Assembly: GCA_947623215.1 (NCBI GenBank) | Contig: CANQGN010000051.1 | Span: forward strand, 1-9,299 | Source of the DNA: an uncultured Clostridia bacterium | Lineage (GTDB): Bacteria > Bacillota > Clostridia > Oscillospirales > Acutalibacteraceae | Direction: 5' to 3' | Length of the DNA: 9,299 bases | Position numbers and translations under genes: made by a program | Notes under the pieces: model-generated | Databases searched by the model: none | The model's input: the letters and a program-made list of their open reading frames with translations, nothing else | Told to the model about the DNA's origin: nothing | Shown: piece after piece, positions 7,101-9,299 of the stretch | How positions within the stretch are numbered: position 1 is the first letter of the stretch | Layout: every line of letters starts with the position of its first letter

Positions 7101-7367
7101 AGCTGGCAGAACCACGGTTCGCCCGTGGGCGTGGTGACCACCGAAACGGGTGAAACCACCAAGGTAGACGGCGGCGCCAGCCGCACCAACGTAACCGTTA
7201 CGGCCAGCGACTACGGCGAGTTCGCCTCGGCAGAGGCCATGTATATTCGCCTTTCGAGCTGCTATATGTTTGACGCGGCAAACGGCCACCCGGGCGGCGA
7301 CCACGGCGGTATTATTTACAACTACACCTTAAACTACCTAAAACCCGCCGACAGCGAAGGCGAGTAA
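4167..7367 (+). CDS. Secreted dockerin-repeat protein with glycoside-hydrolase-like barrel and GATase-like domain
   Basis: The 1066-residue product starts with a Sec signal peptide (KKR, hydrophobic 9-28, likely cleavage after the ALA ending at 28). Dockerin-type calcium-binding repeats follow at 36-58 and 70-92, then a Pro-rich linker near 95-120. Residues about 125-500 resemble a glycoside-hydrolase (beta/alpha)8 barrel. AFEEPEIW (264-271) ends a predicted strand and supplies acidic catalytic candidates E266, E267 and E269; WPPRCFF lies further on. Residues about 530-712 look like the GATase-like middle domain of GH42-type beta-galactosidases (LLILMYDV near 552, EWVKGGGRLLCLGG, WWEEQ at 599-603). 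The rest is beta-rich, and the C-terminal part (about 895-1066, with W943, W963 and W974) resembles a carbohydrate-binding beta-sandwich. It has its own promoter and a terminator downstream. Substrate and activity are not recognised, and the fold assignments are by eye. Extracellular glycan degradation is an inference. Confidence 0.7.
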   Translation: MKKRPAMRAVAVLLALALCLCAVPAALAAKQEHRYGDLDESNTVNAADALQVLRIAVGKAKAEGVAATAGDVDGNKALNAADAMWILRFAVGKVTTFPVGLTFFTGEDDPPPVTPGMVAVPQLQDVSAYATTVEHAPYTATDFTTLTQDAAGYNDMVNLDVGCILYYSNVMPTDRTEVPWQKEMKESYNGDAVIGVMTAINRDTHDYIGKYDEGRGEDFIQTTATGAKRTHATDGYYMVPGRDYVEYKLDCVKAWIDLGAKVIAFEEPEIWNSAGYSVGFKEEYEAYWNTEWEDPSISPEAMWRSQYFKVRIFYNAFTYLAKEIKAYNPDVKVLVASHSHLSYTCHGISTGLAMYASVPGVDGIIAQTWSDDSRQGVPYNGVADASNIFMKALYDYNSYGEALNEGQSLYLLQDPSSDDQSFPWDYNEGNWRQTVVAALLQNDAASFEPYVWPPRCFFAAGMNYKTVQITANKMFNELADLPVTLYGGTPGITVATSDSIGWHVSGASTGGRGDGRTSLGGLYMSLQNHGVQLDSLCLDNLTSLSQLSDTNLLILMYDVTKPLSEKANEVIAEWVKGGGRLLCLGGDDPFVSLTGLGFWWEEQKTTPMENLLQHLGLGGITLHTGDVPRDSLPALSGVTPSATTLPTLNNYCELNMNMAAKTQSYTGSGFTTFMTAGGQSVGITAPAGKGQVTMVGLPSYYYPAREESNDLIPVLVELALQGAAVPYAEHDLFAASRGNYFAYYSLGVHALANERTFLNLFDASLEVVPGGSTIPRWEASLYYDATEAASDTIPRLAFTGGTELAERVETADQTGYTVAYPTGAVAATRLFGNGRYPQSVMAKTRSGAPVVVTTMWDEANGSLLVKAAMPQVTDPITVTVTWGDQFVQLPTEYVYAGVTVRTNDETLRNDADPLLYDGDHCSVNNGAYFCDKGSPESDRFVTWKIDLKTYIQPSMTLDVLGNWKLDYSFDGRNWQPIDSWQNHGSPVGVVTTETGETTKVDGGASRTNVTVTASDYGEFASAEAMYIRLSSCYMFDAANGHPGGDHGGIIYNYTLNYLKPADSEGE
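4272..4442 (+). repeat. Dockerin-type I duplicated Ca-binding motif
   Basis: Two 23-residue copies (4272-4340 and 4374-4442) lie 34 residues apart and share 13 identical positions. Each has the loop pattern D-x-D-x-x-x-x-x-N-A-A-D-A followed by a helix ending L-R-x-A-V-G. The calcium-ligand position 5 is Ser in copy 1 and Asn in copy 2; positions 1, 3, 9 and 12 are D, D, N and D in both. The cohesin-contact positions 10 and 11 are Ala-Ala in both copies, and the pair is N-terminal, not C-terminal. It could bind a cohesin or serve as a structural Ca module. Confidence 0.85.
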
Positions 7368-7399
7368 CGCCCGGCGAACCCCCAAACCCCTAAAATGGA

Positions 7400-7443
7400 A
7401 AAACCCCCGGCAGACCGGAACGCTCCGGCCCGCCGGGGGTTTT
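7400..7443. terminator. Bidirectional intrinsic terminator between convergent genes
   Basis: AAAACCCCCGGC (7400-7411) pairs perfectly with GCCGGGGGTTTT (7432-7443). Inside is a second five-pair stem, CCGGA/TCCGG (7415-7419 with 7424-7428), with a four-base loop. On the plus strand the stem ends in four T residues. On the minus strand it ends in five T residues followed by CCATTTT. It can stop both the secreted-protein transcript and the oppositely directed oxidoreductase transcript. Confidence 0.9.
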
Positions 7444-7498
7444 GCATAGAACAGAAAAAGGAAAAATTCTTGAAAAAGGAAAAGAAAAAGGCAAAGAG

Positions 7499-8524
7499 TT
7501 AAAACGCTTCCGGTGCGACCGGCTTGCCGGTTTTAGCCGACTGGTAAAGGGCCAAAAACAGAGCGGGCGCCCGGGCGGCCTCCGCCGCGTTAATGGCAAA
7601 GGGGCGGCCGGTGGCAAGGCAGTCGTAAAAATCGGCAATCAAGGCGGCGTGGCCGGTGCCCCAGCAGCTTTTCTCTGCCACAAAACCGGCCGGGGCGGCG
7701 GCTTCGCCCGCCGGGGTAAAGGCGGCTTCGCCCGCCTGCCGCAAAAACAGCCGGTCGCCCTCTATGCGCAGCGCACCGGCGTCACCCGTCAGCTCCAGCT
7801 GAATGTGGGCGTCTTCGCCATAGGCCGTGGTGGCGTAAAACAAAGCGGGGGCGCCGCCCGGCAGGGTCATGTACATGGCGGCGGTGTCTTCAACCTCTAT
7901 GACCCCCGGCAGGTGGTGGTTGGCCGTTTGGCCAAAAACAGAGGTGGGGGTGCCCGCCATCAGCTGCAATAAATCCAGCGTATGAATGGCCTGGTTTACC
8001 ATAACGCCGCCGCCCTCGGTTGCCCATTTGCCCCGCCAGCCGCTGTTCAGGTAGTAGCGGTCGTCCCGCTGCCAGGTAACAAAGGCGCGGGCGCCCTTTA
8101 AGCGACCCAAAAAGCCGCCCTTTATCAGCGCCAGGGCCTGCCGCACCGAGGTGTTGTAGCGGTTTTGAAAACAAACGCCTATTTTGCCCCCCGCCTGCTC
8201 GGCGGCTACCAGCTCGTGCAGCTCTTTTGCCGTAATGCCTACCGGCTTTTCGCACACCACCGCCATGCCGTGCTCAAAAGCGGTAAGCGCCATGGGCACG
8301 TGCAGGTAGTGGGGGGTGCACAGGTGCAGCACATCCGGCGTTTGCTCGGCCAGCAGCGCGGGGAGCGACGGGTAAGCGGCGCAGTTCAGCTGCCCGGCCA
8401 GCGCCCGGGCGCGGTCTTCTACCGGGTCTACACAGCCCACCGGCGTTACCTGCGGCAGGCGGCGAATGGCGTCTGCATGAACGGCAGAAATGGCGCCGCA
8501 GCCCACAATGGCGACTTGAAACAT
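7499..8524 (-). CDS. Gfo/Idh/MocA-family NAD(P)-dependent oxidoreductase
   Basis: The 341-residue cytoplasmic enzyme probably oxidises or reduces a hydroxyl or keto group on a sugar, inositol or sugar derivative. The N-terminal Rossmann fold shows VAIVGCGAIS (4-13, the GxGxxS dinucleotide loop). The family EKP motif is at 92-94 with Lys93 as likely catalytic lysine, then QNRYN at 120-124. The C-terminal substrate domain has SGWRGKW (161-167) and GGGVMVNQAIHTLDL (171-185) with His181 and Asp184. The Asp common in the DxGxH motif is Asn177 here, a variant I recall from a GGGxxxNQxxH subgroup. Length is typical. An RBS AGAGGAG (8534-8540) lies nine bases before the ATG. It is 36 bp downstream of the TIM-barrel gene, as in a two-gene operon. 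The sequence does not fix the substrate. Confidence 0.92.
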   Translation of the reverse strand: MFQVAIVGCGAISAVHADAIRRLPQVTPVGCVDPVEDRARALAGQLNCAAYPSLPALLAEQTPDVLHLCTPHYLHVPMALTAFEHGMAVVCEKPVGITAKELHELVAAEQAGGKIGVCFQNRYNTSVRQALALIKGGFLGRLKGARAFVTWQRDDRYYLNSGWRGKWATEGGGVMVNQAIHTLDLLQLMAGTPTSVFGQTANHHLPGVIEVEDTAAMYMTLPGGAPALFYATTAYGEDAHIQLELTGDAGALRIEGDRLFLRQAGEAAFTPAGEAAAPAGFVAEKSCWGTGHAALIADFYDCLATGRPFAINAAEAARAPALFLALYQSAKTGKPVAPEAF

Positions 8525-8560
8525 GCAAGGTTGCTCCTCTCTTAAGGAAAAAAGGGGGGC

Positions 8561-9299
8561 TTAGCGGTAGCCCATGGCCTTTAAGTTGTCGTAGCTCTTC
8601 TTCATGCAGGCAAAGGGGTCGCCCTCGCAAATATCCTGCTCTACTACTATCCACTTGGTGCCGCCGGCTTCACACGCTTCGTTAATGGAGGGCCAGTCTA
8701 AAATACCGTCGCCCACCGGGGCCATGGTGGTAACCGGCTCGCCCTCTTTTTCGGTTTTTATCATGTCTTTGTAGTGCACGCAGTCAATGCGCCCGGCCAC
8801 CCGCTTTAAAAACTCCGCCGGGTCGTGACCGGCGTAGGCCACCCAGTAGGTGTCTACAATAAACTGGGTGTGGGCGGGGAAGGTTTGCAGCATGTAGTCC
8901 ATAGCCACAAAGCCGCCGTCTTTTACTTCAAACTCCATGTTGTGGTTGTGGTAGCAAAAGGTTTTACCGGCGGCGTGAATTTTCTCCGCCGCACCGGCCA
9001 GCGCGTCTAAAAAGGCTTTGTAGTGCTCGGCGGTGTCGCATTGCTCGGGGGTGGGGGCGCCAATGCCAATGTAGTCGCACTCTAAAATCTCGTGGTCGGC
9101 AATCAATTCGTCGGTGTGGTTTACAATGCGGTCAAAGGGCATGTGGGTAGAGACAATGGCAAGGCCGCACTCGTCGCAGTATTCTTTAAACAGGGGGTAT
9201 TCAATTTTGCCAATGCCGGACATTTGCACGGCGGTGTAGCCCATGTCCGCCACCTTTTTGAGGGATTCATGAATGTCGTCGGGCGTTTTGCAAAAATCC
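8561..9299 (-). CDS. Sugar phosphate isomerase/epimerase-like TIM barrel, 5'-truncated by window edge
   Basis: This is a member of the xylose isomerase-like / AP endonuclease 2 barrel family, metal-dependent enzymes that isomerise, epimerise or dehydrate sugars and inositol derivatives (IolE is one example). Counting from the first complete codon at the edge (9298), 245 residues are visible, beginning DFCKTPDDIHESLKKVADMG. The frame stays open to the edge, so the GTG at 9253 is internal; the family start (an MKxGxQLYTVR-like strand) should lie about 10-15 residues outside. Motifs are YHNHNMEF (116-123), VDTYW (148-152), HYKDM (175-179) and VEQD (219-222). The probable metal ligands by family analogy are E122, D149, H175 and E220. 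It lies upstream of, and is presumably co-transcribed with, the Gfo/Idh/MocA oxidoreductase. The exact substrate is unknown. Confidence 0.9.
   Translation of the reverse strand, partial: DFCKTPDDIHESLKKVADMGYTAVQMSGIGKIEYPLFKEYCDECGLAIVSTHMPFDRIVNHTDELIADHEILECDYIGIGAPTPEQCDTAEHYKAFLDALAGAAEKIHAAGKTFCYHNHNMEFEVKDGGFVAMDYMLQTFPAHTQFIVDTYWVAYAGHDPAEFLKRVAGRIDCVHYKDMIKTEKEGEPVTTMAPVGDGILDWPSINEACEAGGTKWIVVEQDICEGDPFACMKKSYDNLKAMGYR

Noticed and set aside
7442..7972. A 176-codon plus-strand open frame
   Set aside because: It begins in the terminator, crosses the purine-rich tail and runs antisense to the oxidoreductase gene. It has low-complexity Lys/Gly/Arg content and no RBS.
9251..9253. GTG at 9253 as the true start of the TIM-barrel gene
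   Set aside because: The frame continues in family-like sequence (DFCKTPDDIHESLKK) to the window edge with no stop, so the gene starts outside.

Overview
The window looks like a chromosomal segment of a moderately GC-rich Clostridia bacterium, probably Oscillospiraceae/Ruminococcaceae-like. The evidence is str-operon translation factors with Firmicutes-type sequence, strong AGGAGG ribosome binding sites, an FMN riboswitch controlling a RibU-type vitamin transporter through a transcription terminator, and a secreted protein with a dockerin-type repeat pair. The taxonomic placement is inferred from gene style, not from a search.

Layout. Bases 1-1751 (+) hold the 3' five-sixths of fusA (EF-G), cut by the window edge. 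A 120-bp gap follows, with a good extended -10 promoter and a small hairpin plus T-run. Bases 1872-3077 (+) are tuf (EF-Tu), complete. Bases 3078-3373 contain a strong stem-loop just after tuf, then an FMN riboswitch (3155-3279) and a perfect 11-bp intrinsic terminator (3318-3348). The 5' strand of the riboswitch closing helix can also pair with the 5' arm of this terminator, so the whole ON/OFF switch can be read. Bases 3374-4081 (+) are ribU, the riboflavin-binding subunit of an ECF transporter. A promoter immediately downstream drives 4167-7367 (+), a 1066-residue secreted multidomain protein. It has a signal peptide, a dockerin-like Ca-binding pair, a glycoside-hydrolase-like barrel, a GATase-like domain and beta-rich C-terminal modules.

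A bidirectional terminator (7400-7443) separates this gene from a convergent minus-strand operon. That operon runs from a TIM-barrel sugar phosphate isomerase/epimerase-like protein (8561-9299, start beyond the window) into a Gfo/Idh/MocA-family NAD(P)-dependent oxidoreductase (7499-8524), 36 bp apart.

The genes form three independent units: translation elongation (fusA-tuf), riboflavin uptake (riboswitch-ribU) and carbohydrate handling. The carbohydrate unit joins an extracellular, possibly glycan-active protein to a convergent pair of intracellular sugar-modifying enzymes. The least charted element is the 1066-residue secreted protein. I saw no tRNA, rRNA, CRISPR array or insertion sequence.
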